DNA of 35,911 nt from Candidatus Methanimicrococcus labiotermitis (GTDB taxonomy: Archaea > Halobacteriota > Methanosarcinia > Methanosarcinales > Methanosarcinaceae), in contig WRCE01000019.1 in the NCBI GenBank assembly GCA_009784005.1, positions 1 to 35,911 on the forward strand, given 5' to 3'. Under the pieces are notes generated by a model that was given only the letters and a program-made list of their open reading frames with translations, did not search any database and had not been told where the DNA came from. Of this stretch, positions 15,723 through 24,621 are shown piece after piece (within the stretch, counting starts at the first letter, position 1; each line of letters starts with the position of its first letter). A program made the position numbers and the translations under genes.

Positions 15723-17768
15723 ATGAAAATCCATCTTAAAACGATTGCAGTTTTATGCCTTGTGCTGGCCTCCGTTTTGGTTGTCAGCGGCTGTTTATCA
15801 TCAGACAAAGATTCCAAAGATTTTGACAACGTCGGCATGACGTCGTTTAAATCCGAGAAAGAAATGCAAGCTTTCCTGAGTAACATTGTCGGTTCCGGTT
15901 CAGGATCAGGACCGCGCGCCCCGACGGCCCCCGGCTCGACAAGTAACGATATGGCGGCGACAGCGGTTGCCGAATCAGCCGAATCACCCGCGTCAGTCGG
16001 CGGCAGCAGCCACCTCGGCGGCGGCGACAGTTATTCCACAACGAACGTTCAAATCGCGGGCGTGGATGAAGCCGATTTGGTGAAAACGGATGGCAAAATC
16101 ATTTACTATACGCCTCATACCTATTACCCGTCAAATATCACCTTTATCGATGATGTCAGATACCCCTATTACTCTTACGACATTTATCAAATAACGTATA
16201 TTATCGATGCGCTCCCCGCTGCGACCGCGTCTATTATCGCCGAAATCGTTGAAACAGGCGGCAACCTTTATTTGTTCAATGACACGCTGATCGTCATTAA
16301 GACCGGCTGGGAAAACAGATCAATCGTCGCTTACGATGTTTCTGACCCGGCGTTCCCGGTAAAAGCGTGGGAACAATCCTATGACGGCTATCTCAGCCAT
16401 TCCCGTATGGTCGACGGCAAATTATACCTCATCACTCAGGAATACGGCATCAGTCATTACCCCATAATGTTCAGAGGAGCCCCCATCGCCTACAGCGACT
16501 GTTATTATCCCTACGGCCCGAGCCTTATTATGCCCAACACCGACTCAGCCTATTTCATTTCAAAAATTGATGTCGAAACAGGCAACTTTGACAAGACGAT
16601 TGCGCTGATTGGCAACTATTATACGACTCTCTTCGCATCCGGCACCAATCTTTATCTGACAAACCATTACTACCCGAACACTCAGCTCATGTATCTGGAC
16701 TTCGTGGTCCAAAACGGTTCAAACTACTTCCCGTCCGATGTGATGAGCCACATTCGAAAAGTGATGGGTTACGATTTGAGCGATTACATCAAATACCTGG
16801 CTGTTTCAGAAGCCATCGGCAAGTACTACGATTCGATTGACAGCGATGACCCATGGGCTGCTTACAGTCAATTCAGTAATGATTACAACGCTTACGCCTC
16901 TGCATTAATTGTGGAAACGGAAAAGACAACGATTACAAAAGTCTGCATGGAATCCTTTGACGTGGTTTCAGGTTTCGTGCCCGGCAGAGTCCACAATCAG
17001 TTCTTTATGGACGAAGGAGACGGCAGCTTGCGCGTGCTTTCAGCCAAAGGCGACAACTGGTGGGGCGACCGCTCAACCACCGCGGTTGTGACCGTCTTTG
17101 ATTCGAACATGGAAGTCATCGGTCAGCTTGACGGCCTCGCTTACGGAGAATATATACAAAGCGCCCGCTACATCGGAAACACGCTTTACATCACAACCTA
17201 CAGCGACGCTGACCCGTTCTTGGTCATTGACCTCAGCGACAAAGAAAACCCGAAATTGCTCGGCAACATGAAGCTGACCGGCTCTTACTCCTACCTGTAC
17301 CCGATTAATGACACATTGATTGTCGGTTTCGGCTCAACCGCCGACTGGAGAGACTGGCGCCCGAAGCTCACCCTGTACGACGTTTCAGACCCGACCAGAC
17401 CCATCGAATTGAGTACATACTACTTCGACCGTAACGAATACGCAAGCCTTTACGACTACCACGGCTTCACATGGATCCCCGACAGAAACCTGATGGTCGT
17501 CCCCGGTTACAACAACGCCTTTGTCTTCCAAATCAAAGACGGCAGCATTACTTTGGTGAAAAAGGAAGATACGAACAACCTGGGCTATATCGTGAGGTCG
17601 GTCTACATCGGCAGCAACCTCTACTTCTTCTCCAATCAGCAGGTTCACGTCTATGATATGGACAGCTGGAGACTTGTACGGACAATCTCAATCCCGCAGC
17701 CGGTTTACCCCGACTACGGTTTGATTTATCCGGTCGGAACTGAAGAAAGGCCTGTTGCAATCGTCTGA
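15723..17768 (+). CDS. Secreted beta-propeller-domain lipoprotein
   Basis: A 681-residue surface lipoprotein. The signal sequence ends in a lipobox, VVSGC, with Cys24 as the lipidation site. After a Ser/Gly/Ala linker (about 55-100), the sequence TNVQIAGVDEADLVKTDGK marks the start of the beta-propeller domain of the COG4880/Beta_propel family. Repeated blade motifs (YDVSDPAFPV, IDLSDKENPK, YDVSDPTRPI) spread over the rest. The biochemical role of this family is not established; binding or scaffolding at the cell surface is the usual guess. The start has a strong ribosome binding site (GAGGGAG, 10 nt upstream). A T-rich tract lies beyond the stop. Confidence 0.9.
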   Translation: MKIHLKTIAVLCLVLASVLVVSGCLSSDKDSKDFDNVGMTSFKSEKEMQAFLSNIVGSGSGSGPRAPTAPGSTSNDMAATAVAESAESPASVGGSSHLGGGDSYSTTNVQIAGVDEADLVKTDGKIIYYTPHTYYPSNITFIDDVRYPYYSYDIYQITYIIDALPAATASIIAEIVETGGNLYLFNDTLIVIKTGWENRSIVAYDVSDPAFPVKAWEQSYDGYLSHSRMVDGKLYLITQEYGISHYPIMFRGAPIAYSDCYYPYGPSLIMPNTDSAYFISKIDVETGNFDKTIALIGNYYTTLFASGTNLYLTNHYYPNTQLMYLDFVVQNGSNYFPSDVMSHIRKVMGYDLSDYIKYLAVSEAIGKYYDSIDSDDPWAAYSQFSNDYNAYASALIVETEKTTITKVCMESFDVVSGFVPGRVHNQFFMDEGDGSLRVLSAKGDNWWGDRSTTAVVTVFDSNMEVIGQLDGLAYGEYIQSARYIGNTLYITTYSDADPFLVIDLSDKENPKLLGNMKLTGSYSYLYPINDTLIVGFGSTADWRDWRPKLTLYDVSDPTRPIELSTYYFDRNEYASLYDYHGFTWIPDRNLMVVPGYNNAFVFQIKDGSITLVKKEDTNNLGYIVRSVYIGSNLYFFSNQQVHVYDMDSWRLVRTISIPQPVYPDYGLIYPVGTEERPVAIV

Positions 17769-17806
17769 CGAAATAGTTTGACAAAATAGTTTGACGAAAT
17801 ATCTTG
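17766..17806 (+). repeat. Short tandem repeat, 14-bp unit x 3, at the gene end
   Basis: GACGAAATAGTTTG-type units begin at the lipoprotein stop codon region. Confidence 0.7.
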
Positions 17807-17925
17807 AATCGAAAGGCGGCAATGTGCCAAGGCCATTGCCGCTTCCATTCTCATTCCGCTGCCGGAATTTCGGAATTTTATTCTGATTCGGGAAATAGGA
17901 AATTTGCCGACCGGCCGGCATATTT

Positions 17926-17992
17926 CATTTTTATTTTCTTTTTCCTTTTTATTTTCTTTTTCCTTTTTCCTTTTTTCCGTTTTTATTTTTAA
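17926..17992 (+). terminator. T-rich transcription stop region
   Basis: TTTTATTTTCTTTTTCC repeated twice, then further T/C runs. Oligo-T tracts are typical archaeal terminators; this would end the lipoprotein transcript. Confidence 0.55.
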
Positions 17993-18032
17993 CTAAAAAC
18001 TAAATATACTTCTTTTAGGCTATTCTTTTGTG

Positions 18033-19760
18033 ATGACTGAAATATCCGGAATTCAAGCTCTTCTTGCCGCCGCGTCCCGCTGCCGAGTCGGCGCCGTTTA
18101 CGGTGTCCCCGGTTTCCCGATAACGGATGTTGTTCGGGCTTTTTTGGATTCCGATGAATTTGCCGCCGTTTCCGGCTGGTTTACCAATGAAAAAGCGGCT
18201 TTTGAATGGGGTCTTGGGACTTCTTTTACCGGTAAACGCTCTTTTGTCGCCGTCAAACACGTCGGCGTGAATATTTTAGCCGACCCGCTGATGACGGCAA
18301 TGATTCACACAATCGGCGCCGGCTTGGTTATTTTGGCGGGCGACGACCCTGATGCCGCAAGCTCTCAAAATTCTCAGGATACGCGCTTTTACGGGCCGCT
18401 TGCAAGGGCGCTTGTTTATGACCCCGCCTCGCCTCAGGATGTTTTTGATTATACGGTACAGGCGTTCGCGATGTCGGAGAAACTGAAGGCGCCGGTTATT
18501 ATTCGGCTGACGGATGCCGTTCTCAAAGCCCGCCAATCTGTTTGTTTCGGTTCTGATGACACCGTTCCTTCCGTTTCTTTCGTCCCTTCTGTTCCTTCAG
18601 CCTCTCTTGCTCCCGAAATTCAAAACGCGTGTTGTGATTCGGGTGTTTGGGATTACAGAACGAAGGGCAGGTATCTGCGTTCTCATTTTGCCGGCGATGA
18701 ACTTCTTTTTGAAGCGGCGGCCGGCCTTTGCAGTATTGAAAATTATCCTTCTCTCGATTCCGTGGCTGACGGGGGGAAAGCAATCGGCATAATCGCGTCG
18801 GGCAAATGCTTTGACCGAGTCAAAGACGTTCTCGCCTCCCTCCCTAAAACGCATCCGACATGTGCGCGGCACTCGTTTTCCGTCATGAAACTCGGCATTG
18901 TTTCTCCGCTCCCGCTCTCTCAAATTCGGGCGTTTACCGAGGCGCATGAGACAATAATCGTTGCCGAGGCATCGGAATCCTTTATTGAAGATCAGATCCG
19001 CATTCTCGGCGATGTTTCCGGCGGTGTTTCCGATGGTGTTTTCGGCGCCGTTCTCGGCAAGCGTACAGGTCATTTGCCGTTTGGGGATGTCGGCGGCGGC
19101 GATATTTTGTTTGCTTTGGAACATCTTTCTGAAAGTTTTGTGAAGCGGTCACAAGACCTTGACATTTACAAGAGGCCTGCCGCTGACCCTTATTTCTGTG
19201 ACGGGTGTGCTTATTCCCCTTTTTATGACATGCTGAAACGGCTGAAACAAGAGACCGGCGTTTACACGTCGGGCGACGTCGGTTGTTCGATGTACGGCAT
19301 TGTTTCCCCGTATTTCGTTTTGGACAGCGCTGTTGCCCTCGGGTCAAGTATCGGCATCGGCGCGGGCGCAAGCATGACGTCCGGTCAAAAATCAATTGCC
19401 GTTGTCGGCGATTTCGGCTTTTTCCATTCCGGCCTTATCGGGTTGGCAGAAGCGGCCCATCACGATGTTCCGCTTTTGATTTACGTGATGTACAACTCGG
19501 CGGCGGCGATGACGGGCGGACAGGAGACGTTTGACCCGGAAGGCGTGATCAGGGGCGTTCTTTTCGGCGGCGGGGCAAAGGAGCCGTGTTCCGCTCATTC
19601 TGTTCATTCCGCTCATTCCGTCCATTCCGTTCATTTCGGCGAACAGGAGGGCGATGTTTCTCAAAAGATTGAAGAACTTTATGCCCTCAGCTTAAAAGAA
19701 CTGAAGCGAGGCGGCATTTCCGTGATCGTTATTCGCTGGGTATGTAAAAAAATAGTTTAA
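18033..19760 (+). CDS. Thiamine-diphosphate-dependent enzyme, IorA (indolepyruvate:ferredoxin oxidoreductase alpha)-like
   Basis: A 575-residue protein with the domain order of IorA. The N-terminal PYR domain has GVPGFPITDVV and TNEKAAFEWGLG (Glu53 as the likely catalytic Glu), then a middle domain, then a TPP-binding domain. That last domain has a CDGCAYSPFYDML segment, GDVGCSMYGI, VVGDFGFFHSG (Asp460 for the metal) and YNSAAAMTGGQ. IorA oxidises aryl pyruvates with CoA and ferredoxin. This protein lacks the C-terminal 4Fe-4S ferredoxin domain of typical IorA, and no IorB is adjacent, so the reaction may differ. A His/Ser/Val repeat (HSVHSAHSVHSVHF) from a 9-bp array interrupts the region near residue 525. 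A GTG lies one codon upstream of the chosen ATG. Confidence 0.85.
   Translation: MTEISGIQALLAAASRCRVGAVYGVPGFPITDVVRAFLDSDEFAAVSGWFTNEKAAFEWGLGTSFTGKRSFVAVKHVGVNILADPLMTAMIHTIGAGLVILAGDDPDAASSQNSQDTRFYGPLARALVYDPASPQDVFDYTVQAFAMSEKLKAPVIIRLTDAVLKARQSVCFGSDDTVPSVSFVPSVPSASLAPEIQNACCDSGVWDYRTKGRYLRSHFAGDELLFEAAAGLCSIENYPSLDSVADGGKAIGIIASGKCFDRVKDVLASLPKTHPTCARHSFSVMKLGIVSPLPLSQIRAFTEAHETIIVAEASESFIEDQIRILGDVSGGVSDGVFGAVLGKRTGHLPFGDVGGGDILFALEHLSESFVKRSQDLDIYKRPAADPYFCDGCAYSPFYDMLKRLKQETGVYTSGDVGCSMYGIVSPYFVLDSAVALGSSIGIGAGASMTSGQKSIAVVGDFGFFHSGLIGLAEAAHHDVPLLIYVMYNSAAAMTGGQETFDPEGVIRGVLFGGGAKEPCSAHSVHSAHSVHSVHFGEQEGDVSQKIEELYALSLKELKRGGISVIVIRWVCKKIV
19593..19640 (+). repeat. In-gene 9-bp repeat x 5 in the IorA-like gene
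   Basis: Copies of GTTCATTCC/GCTCATTCC keep the frame and encode Ser-Ala/Val-His units. Likely a slippage-expanded surface loop. Confidence 0.75.
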
Positions 19761-19775
19761 CGTTTTTTTGAACGT

Positions 19776-21173
19776 TTAACCGTTATCCGTTTTTTCTTTT
19801 ATTCTTTGAACAGTCCGTTCTCTTTTCTCAACTGCCGCGGCGGCCGCCGCGTCAATTTCCTTTTTCATGGCTTCAAAATCGGTCGGCTCTTTTTCGCCGA
19901 TTGCCTTTTTCAAAGGCGTATATGCGGCTTCCCGAAACATCGGTTTGAATTCTTTTTCTTCGCCGGCGACAACCAGCGCGGTGTCGAATTTGTTCGGCGC
20001 CTTCTCTTCGACGCGGCCGGTGATGTACATTTTAACGCCGGCGCTTCCGGCGGTTTGAATCACGGGGGCGGCTATTTCTTCGGGGCAGATGACGAGAAGG
20101 GAATCAATGGAGACGCCGCGAAAATCAATGCCGAGCGCTTCAAACATTTCTCCGGCTGACGGTTCGACGCAATTTTTCAAAGCGGCGTCGTCAAAAACAA
20201 GGCGGACGTTTGCTTCTTTTGAGATTTCATAAGCGTCGCCGCGAACGCCGCCGTTTGTGACGTCGGTCATGACATGGATTTTCGTATGAAGCCGACCGGG
20301 GCTGTCCAAGATGGCTTGGCAGGCGGTCAGGAAGTCGACGTTTAATGTTTTTTCAACGACTTCTTCGGCTTTGGCATAGCCTGAGTAAATGGCAGCGGTT
20401 GTCACGGTTCCGCCGCCTGCGCCTTCTGTCATCAGAATAAGGTCACCGGGGGTTGCTTTGTTGCGCGCCGTCAGGCCGCGGGCGTTGACAGTGCCGACCG
20501 CGCCGACACAGCCGGTCATGCGTTCGCCAATCACCATGTCGCCGCCGATTCTAAGCGTGCTTCCCGTGATCAAGGGGATGCCGGTCAATTCGGAAACGGC
20601 GGTAATGCCGGCGATGTGATCAAAAATCATGGCGACGTCGCCGTCATCAGCGACGTGGATATCGGAAAGCATGGCGGCGGGCTTTGCGCCCATCACGTAG
20701 ATGTCGCGCAGAGCGGCTTTTGCAGCGTGGAATCCCGCCAAAAAAGGAAACGCGCTCAGGCGAGAGTGGATGCCGTCAACGGTCAGTACCAACAATTCGT
20801 TGTTTTCATTTTTGTCATTATTTTCATCGCAATTATTGTCAATTCCGACAACACCCGAATCATCCAAGTTTGATGAATCCAAAACGGCGGATGTTTTGCC
20901 GATGACTTTGCCGATTTTTTCATGAACGTAAAAGTCGCCCGCGCCGCGCGACCCGACACCGAATCTGCCCATGCCGACGCCGGATTTTTCGTAATTGAAA
21001 ATGTCTCCTTTAAGCGCCAAAGCGGCTTTTGTTTCTTCCAATACCGCGCCTGCCAAAGCGAAGGCTTCCGCGTCGGATAAGTCTTTGTATTCCTTCATCC
21101 CGTCCGCGAGTTTTCGGGCGGCTTCGCTGTCTTTTTTCAAAATGAGTCTTTTTGCGCGGCCTTCTAAGTCCAT
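19776..21173 (-). CDS. AIR synthase/SelD/HypE superfamily protein (COG2144-like)
   Basis: A 465-residue ATP-binding protein of the PurM-like superfamily. After a helical N-terminal 60 residues come the Gly-rich GVGMGRFGVGSRGAGDFYVH loop, the central LLVLTVDGIHSRLSAFPFLAGFHAAKAA region, DIYVMGAKPAAMLSDIHVAD, the C-domain GDLILMTEGAGGG and the MTDVTNGGVRGDAYEISKEA motif. These residues bind ATP and metal in relatives that make aminoimidazole ribotide or selenophosphate, or mature hydrogenases. The substrate here is unknown. Methanogens have several such paralogues, including methanogenesis marker 2, and I cannot say which this is. A small Asn/Asp/Glu repeat (CDENNDKNENN, about 116-126) interrupts it. 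It converges on the IorA-like gene with a 15-bp gap. Confidence 0.8.
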   Translation of the reverse strand: MDLEGRAKRLILKKDSEAARKLADGMKEYKDLSDAEAFALAGAVLEETKAALALKGDIFNYEKSGVGMGRFGVGSRGAGDFYVHEKIGKVIGKTSAVLDSSNLDDSGVVGIDNNCDENNDKNENNELLVLTVDGIHSRLSAFPFLAGFHAAKAALRDIYVMGAKPAAMLSDIHVADDGDVAMIFDHIAGITAVSELTGIPLITGSTLRIGGDMVIGERMTGCVGAVGTVNARGLTARNKATPGDLILMTEGAGGGTVTTAAIYSGYAKAEEVVEKTLNVDFLTACQAILDSPGRLHTKIHVMTDVTNGGVRGDAYEISKEANVRLVFDDAALKNCVEPSAGEMFEALGIDFRGVSIDSLLVICPEEIAAPVIQTAGSAGVKMYITGRVEEKAPNKFDTALVVAGEEKEFKPMFREAAYTPLKKAIGEKEPTDFEAMKKEIDAAAAAAVEKRERTVQRIKEKTDNG

Positions 21174-21568
21174 AATTGTATAAACGGTTTTATTGATTTA
21201 AATGAATTGAGTGTGCATCCGCCGATTCGATACATTTATACGACCTCTTTTGGTGCCGTTTATTCATTTGTGTTGCTTTTGATGTCGGCACGTTTATATA
21301 CTTAGAAATTTGATATGGATTGTTTTCGTCAAACCGAAATATTTTTAATAAACGAAAAATGATATGTCATGTGAAAAATTTATGGACGCTGTGAATTCTC
21401 GTTGCGCTTCATGTTTTGACGACCGTTTTTCATCTCGTTCAATTCATTCAATCATTCAATTTATTCAAAAACGGTTCACCCCGTCTCAAAAATTTGCGTT
21501 CGCGTTTTGTTTATTCAATGTCTGCGCGCTGATTCTTATTTCATTCAAAAAAACAAGTGACTTAATTT
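21174..21568. other. Divergent promoter region before feoA
   Basis: Contains TTTATATA at 21293-21300, usable by either direction (TATATAAA on the minus strand, about 120 nt before the AIR-synthase-like gene), and repeated TTCATTCAAT-type words at 21437-21465. A 70-codon frame (21364-21576) overlapping the feoA start is not trusted. No clear iron-repressor box was identified. Confidence 0.5.
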
Positions 21569-21850
21569 ATGACTAAAACTCTCAGTGAAGTTAAACCCGG
21601 CCGTACCTGTAAAGTGGTGAATATCGGCGGGACGAATCTTTTAAAAAACCGTTTGCTGTGCATGGGCGTGACCCCGGGAACAACAATCGAGGTGGTCAAA
21701 GCGGCACCTCTGGGCGACCCGATTGAACTTAAAATCCGCCGGTATAACCTCGCTATTCGGAAAAGCGAAGCTTCCGACATTTTTATTGAAGACATCAGAG
21801 ACTCAAGCGGAGCGGCCGATGGAGTGGCAGAAGGAGTGTCAGAGTCATGA
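21569..21850 (+). CDS. feoA: Ferrous iron transport protein FeoA
   Basis: A 93-residue SH3-like cytoplasmic partner of FeoB. Characteristic features are the N-terminal LSEVKPGRTCKVVNI strand, the LKNRLLCMGVTPGTTIEVVK helix-strand motif, PLGDPIELKIRRYNLAIRK and a last strand up to about residue 75. The C-terminal 15 residues are Ser/Ala/Gly/Glu-rich. The stop overlaps the feoB start (ATGA), so the two are translationally coupled. Confidence 0.94.
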   Translation: MTKTLSEVKPGRTCKVVNIGGTNLLKNRLLCMGVTPGTTIEVVKAAPLGDPIELKIRRYNLAIRKSEASDIFIEDIRDSSGAADGVAEGVSES

Positions 21851-23970
21851 CGGAACAGGCCGCCTACACGATTGCCCTTGCCGGCAACCCGAATTGCGGT
21901 AAAACGACTCTTTTCAACCGCCTGACAAAATCCGGCCAAAAGGTCGGCAACTGGCCGGGCGTGACGATTGAGAAGAAGGTCGGATTTTACACGACAAGAA
22001 GCCAAAATGCCGCGGATGCTGCCGCGGGTGGCAAAGTCACCGTTCGTGTTGTTGATTTGCCGGGCATTTATTCTTTGACGCCGTATTCCGAAGAGGAAAT
22101 CATTGCGCGCAACTACATTGTTGATGAAAGTCCCGATTTGATTATCAACATCATTGACGGTACGAATTTGGAAAGAAATTTGTACCTGACTTTCCAGCTT
22201 AAAAAGTTAGGCCGCCCCATGATTGCGGCTTTGAATATGATGGATGAGGTGGAGCAGAACAATACAGAGATTGATTTTGACAAAATGTCAGCCCTGCTCG
22301 GTATTCCGGTCATTCCGATTTCCGCTTTGGAAGGCAAAAGTTTTTCAGCGAAAGTTGCAAAGCTTGCGGGTCATCACATGTCAAAGGTTGCCGAAGGCGG
22401 TATTGATCGGCTGATTTCAAAGGCTGATGAAATTTTAAGCTGCGGTCGGCCATCTGCTCCGTCTTTTAATGACGGCTCAGGCGCTTTGGAATCGCGCCGA
22501 GAATCTCATGAATCTCAAGAATCTCATGAATCTCAAGAATTTCATGAATCTCCGGAATCTCAAAAATCTCAAGAATCTCAAGAATCCCGCCGAGAAACCT
22601 GCTTGATTGAAACGGGGGTTCAAAACGACGGCGAAGGCGTTGAAAAGACAAAATTTGACCCGGCTCTTTTGAAGAAAGCGGAAACGATTGACTACGACGC
22701 GCAGTCCGCTGTCATTTATGAACGGATCGAGAAAATCATTTCCGCCACCGTCCGCGAAGGCGAAAGAAGCGTTCAGCGGGAGCGGACGAGGAAGATTGAT
22801 TCCGTTTTGACAAACAAATGGCTGGGCTTTCCGATTTTTTTGGTGATGATGCTCGCCGTTTTTCAAATCTCTTTCGGCGCCGTCGGCTTGTTTTTTTCGG
22901 GATTGATTGACGCCGGCTTTAACGAGTTGCTTGCCGGTTATATTGAAAATTGGTTTACGGCCGCCGGAACTTCCGGGTGGATGACCGACCTCGTTGTCAA
23001 CGGCATTATCGCGGGTGTCGGCAGCGTTTTGGTCTTTATCCCTCAGCTTGTCATTTTGTTCACCTTTTTGACGCTTCTTGAAGATACGGGTTACATGGCG
23101 CGCGCGGCATTTTTGATGGACCGCGTTTTTTATAAACTCGGGCTCTCGGGTAAGAGTTTCATTCCGATGCTTCTCGGTTTTGGGTGTACCGTTCCCGCCA
23201 TTATGACTGCCCGCGCCGTTGACAACGAAGCGGACCGCAAAGCGACGATATTTATTACGCCGTTTATGTCTTGCGGCGCCCGCCTCCCGATTTACATCTT
23301 ATTCATCGGTACGTTTTTCGCGGCGCATCAGGGCCTGATTATGCTCTCGCTGTACGTTTTGGGCATTCTTGTCGCCGTCGTGTCGGCGTGGCTGTTGAAG
23401 AAAACCGTTTTCAAAGGGCCGCGGTCACCGTTTATCATGGAACTGCCCCCTTACCGTTTCCCCGACTTGTACACTTACCTTCATCACGTTTGGGAAAAAA
23501 CGCGCGGCTTTATTATCAGAGCCGGTACAATCATTTTTGTGATGTCAATCGTTATTTGGTTCGTCCAAGGCTATGACTTCTCGCTCGCCCCCGCCTCCGA
23601 CACGTCACAAAGCATCCTCGGCGTTTTCGGAACCGCCATCGCGCCGCTTTTTTCGCCGCTCGGCTTCGGCGACTGGCGCGCCGCCGTCACCCTGATGACC
23701 GGCTTTATCACCAAAGAAGCGATGGTCTCCACAATCAGCATCCTCTTCACGGAAGCTGAGTTTGAGGCACTGTTCACGCTGCCCGCCGCTTACGCGTTCA
23801 CCGTCTTTACACTGCTTTACCTCCCCTGCGTTGCCGCCTTTTCCGTCATCAGGCGCGAACTCGGAAGCTGGAAACTGGCGTTTGCCGCCGCCGGTTATCA
23901 AACGGCAGTCGCGTATGTCGCCGCCTTTTTGGTTTATCGCGCGGGTATGTTCTTATCGTTTTATTTGTGA
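21847..23970 (+). CDS. feoB: Ferrous iron transporter FeoB
   Basis: A 707-residue Fe(II) transporter with an N-terminal GTPase. G1 is GNPNCGKT (13-20), G2 lies in GVTIEKKVG (38-46), G3 is DLPG (70-73), G4 is NMMD (about 130). The C-terminal membrane part carries the two Gate domains, with LLGFGCTVPAIMTAR and FMSCGARLPIYILF holding the conserved Cys residues. A Ser/Glu/His/Gln repeat (ESHESQ units, about residues 218-250) is inserted in the linker between GTPase helical domain and membrane core. It comes from a 9-bp DNA array and is absent from standard FeoB. Overlap with feoA and the Cys-rich gene behind it define a feo operon. Confidence 0.97.
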   Translation: MTEQAAYTIALAGNPNCGKTTLFNRLTKSGQKVGNWPGVTIEKKVGFYTTRSQNAADAAAGGKVTVRVVDLPGIYSLTPYSEEEIIARNYIVDESPDLIINIIDGTNLERNLYLTFQLKKLGRPMIAALNMMDEVEQNNTEIDFDKMSALLGIPVIPISALEGKSFSAKVAKLAGHHMSKVAEGGIDRLISKADEILSCGRPSAPSFNDGSGALESRRESHESQESHESQEFHESPESQKSQESQESRRETCLIETGVQNDGEGVEKTKFDPALLKKAETIDYDAQSAVIYERIEKIISATVREGERSVQRERTRKIDSVLTNKWLGFPIFLVMMLAVFQISFGAVGLFFSGLIDAGFNELLAGYIENWFTAAGTSGWMTDLVVNGIIAGVGSVLVFIPQLVILFTFLTLLEDTGYMARAAFLMDRVFYKLGLSGKSFIPMLLGFGCTVPAIMTARAVDNEADRKATIFITPFMSCGARLPIYILFIGTFFAAHQGLIMLSLYVLGILVAVVSAWLLKKTVFKGPRSPFIMELPPYRFPDLYTYLHHVWEKTRGFIIRAGTIIFVMSIVIWFVQGYDFSLAPASDTSQSILGVFGTAIAPLFSPLGFGDWRAAVTLMTGFITKEAMVSTISILFTEAEFEALFTLPAAYAFTVFTLLYLPCVAAFSVIRRELGSWKLAFAAAGYQTAVAYVAAFLVYRAGMFLSFYL
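22501..22590 (+). repeat. In-gene 9-bp repeat x 10 in feoB
   Basis: GAATCTCAT/GAATCTCAA units in frame, encoding Glu-Ser-His/Gln repeats. It sits at a domain boundary, where a flexible insert would be tolerated. Confidence 0.9.
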
Positions 23971-23999
23971 GCAAACTGACAAGATAACAAACCGGCAAA

Positions 24000-24066
24000 C
24001 TGACAAACTGAAACTGACAAACCGAAACTGACAAACCGAAACTGACAAATTGAAACTGACAAACCG
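24000..24066 (+). repeat. Tandem repeat, about 14-bp unit x 5, between feoB and the Cys-rich gene
   Basis: Copies of GAAACTGACAAACC; the last ends 12 nt before the next ATG. Confidence 0.8.
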
Positions 24067-24077
24067 GAAAAATAATT

Positions 24078-24374
24078 ATGGCAGATATGACATCACTCCT
24101 CCCTTCCCTTCTCGTTTACGGGATGCTTTTGGCGGCGGTGCTCATTATTATTTGGAAAGTCAAGTGTTTTTCGACTGGAAAAAGCGGCTGCGGCACGTGT
24201 TCTTATTCATCCGGCTGTTCTTATTCGTCAGGCTGTTCTCATTCGTCCTGCCCTTCGTCTTCAAACGCTTCCAACGCTTCCAACGCTTCAACCAACGATT
24301 CTTACAATGACTCAGAGGACGGCGAGAAAGACGATTCCGGCCGTTTAACCGTTCTTCACGTTCCTTTGAAATAA
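24078..24374 (+). CDS. FeoB-associated Cys-rich membrane protein
   Basis: A 98-residue protein of the FeoB-associated family that often follows feoB. It has one N-terminal transmembrane helix (about residues 8-27) followed by a Cys cluster: WKVKCF, then KSGCGTCSYSSGCSYSSGC and SHSSC, with seven Cys in all. The exact role is unsettled; an iron-binding partner of FeoB is the common proposal. The CSYSSG repeats and the later SNASNASNAS stretch come from short in-frame DNA repeats. A Ser/Asp/Glu-rich tail follows. Confidence 0.85.
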   Translation: MADMTSLLPSLLVYGMLLAAVLIIIWKVKCFSTGKSGCGTCSYSSGCSYSSGCSHSSCPSSSNASNASNASTNDSYNDSEDGEKDDSGRLTVLHVPLK

Positions 24375-24454
24375 ACCAATATCACTTTCGTTTTATTTTC
24401 CCTATTTAGCTATTTCAGTTTTAATTCTTTTTTAAATATAAAAACCTTCTTCTG

Positions 24455-24621
24455 TTATCGATTCCGTGTCTCAATTACTTATTTATACTTCTATTTTTAT
24501 ATCGTATAATGTCGTTTATACATTATTTAAAAACGGCCATTATGAAACGGTCATTTAAAAACGTCTTTCCGATAACGGAAACAAATGACCGACGAAACAA
24601 AAAAAATGACGGGGTTACAGA
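24455..24621 (+). promoter_or_regulatory. Promoter region of the small surface protein (copy A of a duplicated control region)
   Basis: Contains a TATA-like ATTTATAC at 24481-24488 after TCAATTACTT. Words shared in order with 25510-25670 are CTTCTGT, CAATNACTT, TTAAAAACGGCC, AAAACGTCTTTCCG and AAATGACGGGGTTACNGAATG. The shared leader right up to the start codon suggests common regulation of transcription or translation. Confidence 0.6.

Noticed and set aside
21364..21576. A 70-codon frame overlapping the feoA start
   Set aside because: No ribosome binding site, repeat-derived middle part (TTCATTCAAT words), overlap with feoA.
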